The notes under the pieces were generated by a model that searched no databases, was not told the DNA's origin, and was given only the letters and a program-made list of their open reading frames with translations. From Natrialbaceae archaeon Tc-Br11_E2g1 (lineage in GTDB: Archaea > Halobacteriota > Halobacteria > Halobacteriales > Natrialbaceae): 13,371 nt of DNA. The stretch lies in the NCBI GenBank assembly GCA_001564255.1, contig LKNC01000047.1:1-13371 (forward strand). Reading direction: 5' to 3'. Made by a program: the position numbers and the translations under genes. This document shows, piece after piece, positions 12,984 through 13,371 of this stretch (positions are counted from its first letter, which is position 1; every line of letters begins with the position of its first letter).

Positions 12984-13371
12984 TTACTCTCGAAGTCGTG
13001 GGGGGCGATACCCGCCAACCGGTCCAAGCCGCTCGATTTTCCCCGCTCGAACACCTCTTTTGAGCGCGCTCCGACACGGCCAGTTCCAATCGTTTTCTAG
13101 CGGCGGGTCACAGCGAAACATCCTCCCAATGTCCGCAAATGAATACAGGTCGAGTTGATTCCCGAACACGCTGAACGCACCGAGATAGTACCCGTCCGAA
13201 CCCTGTCCCATTGACCATCCCGCCCGCTTCAATTCCCGCGGTTCGAACTCTGTCATGTCCCGAACCGTATACTGGAACATCGAGTACCCAATCGGCACTC
13301 CTAAATCAAGTTCTTCCATGTCGGGATCGTACCGACCGAACCGCGGTGTTGACTGGAGCGACTCGCTCAAC
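12984..13371 (-). CDS. Hypothetical protein, C-terminal part (partial)
   Basis: An open minus-strand frame of about 129 codons enters from the right edge and ends at TAA (12984-12986). The visible part includes MEELDLGVPIGYSMFQYTVR, FEPRELKRAGWSMGQGSDGY, NQLDLYSFADIGRMFRCDPP and the basic end RSALKRGVRAGKIERLGPVG followed by GYRPPRLRE. The last 40 residues could be a small winged-helix unit (helix, helix, then a G-G-Y-R-P wing). An internal ATG at 13317-13319 is a possible start, but the frame has no stop before the window edge, so the gene probably begins outside. Composition is closer to chromosomal GC than its left neighbour. No family recognised. Confidence 0.6.
   Translation of the reverse strand, partial: LSESLQSTPRFGRYDPDMEELDLGVPIGYSMFQYTVRDMTEFEPRELKRAGWSMGQGSDGYYLGAFSVFGNQLDLYSFADIGRMFRCDPPLENDWNWPCRSALKRGVRAGKIERLGPVGGYRPPRLRE

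Noticed and set aside
12757..13089. Minus-strand 110-codon frame
   Set aside because: Overlaps the better-supported partial gene in another frame and has Arg/Ser/His-rich, non-acidic composition.

Overview
The window comes from a halophilic archaeon (class Halobacteria). The left third is GC-rich. Its proteins are acidic, most genes have an A/T-rich TATA-type box about 25 bases before the start codon (leaderless transcription), and several gene families there are typical of haloarchaea. CTCGAG is very frequent to the left of about 4.4 kb (I count roughly 25 by eye), a habit I associate with Natrialba/Natrinema-type genomes. That last point is only an inference.

Layout. Positions 1-4413 are ordinary chromosome: the 5' end of a trm1-type tRNA methyltransferase (minus), a divergent small SWIM zinc-finger gene, a Tfx-family regulator, a convergent two-gene minus-strand unit (metallo-beta-lactamase-fold hydrolase followed by an adenine deaminase-family amidohydrolase), and a small helical protein. 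At 4470-4544 lies an intact tRNA-Val (anticodon CAC). Immediately after it the composition changes: GC falls, CTCGAG nearly disappears, and broken genes begin. I read 4545 to the window end as accessory DNA inserted at the 3' end of the tRNA. Neither an integrase nor a second attachment site is visible, so the right end probably lies outside.

The accessory segment starts with decayed material: a short open frame touching the tRNA and an ADP-ribosylglycohydrolase remnant with an internal stop. A plasmid-like maintenance module follows. Four 13-bp tandem sites precede a ParA-type ATPase gene, which overlaps by 4 bp a small acidic ParB-like partner. After them comes an AT-rich 450-bp repeat region. 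Next are a convergent 413-residue protein of a haloarchaeal plasmid type (probable winged-helix part plus a degenerate nuclease-like part), small or broken ORFs, a 113-residue helix-turn-helix protein with paired direct repeats in front of it, and a roughly 435-residue multi-domain putative DNA-binding protein preceded by several palindromes. I suspect the last is the replication or partition organiser of the element.

To the right are a fragment of an AbiEi-like antitoxin/regulator, a 630-bp non-coding stretch with two strong hairpins (one possibly a small RNA), an AT-rich orphan gene, and a partial hypothetical gene running off the window. The most interesting part is 5.67-11.42 kb, where an apparently complete partition pair and two unfamiliar DNA-binding proteins sit among repeat arrays and could form a little-described haloarchaeal replicon.
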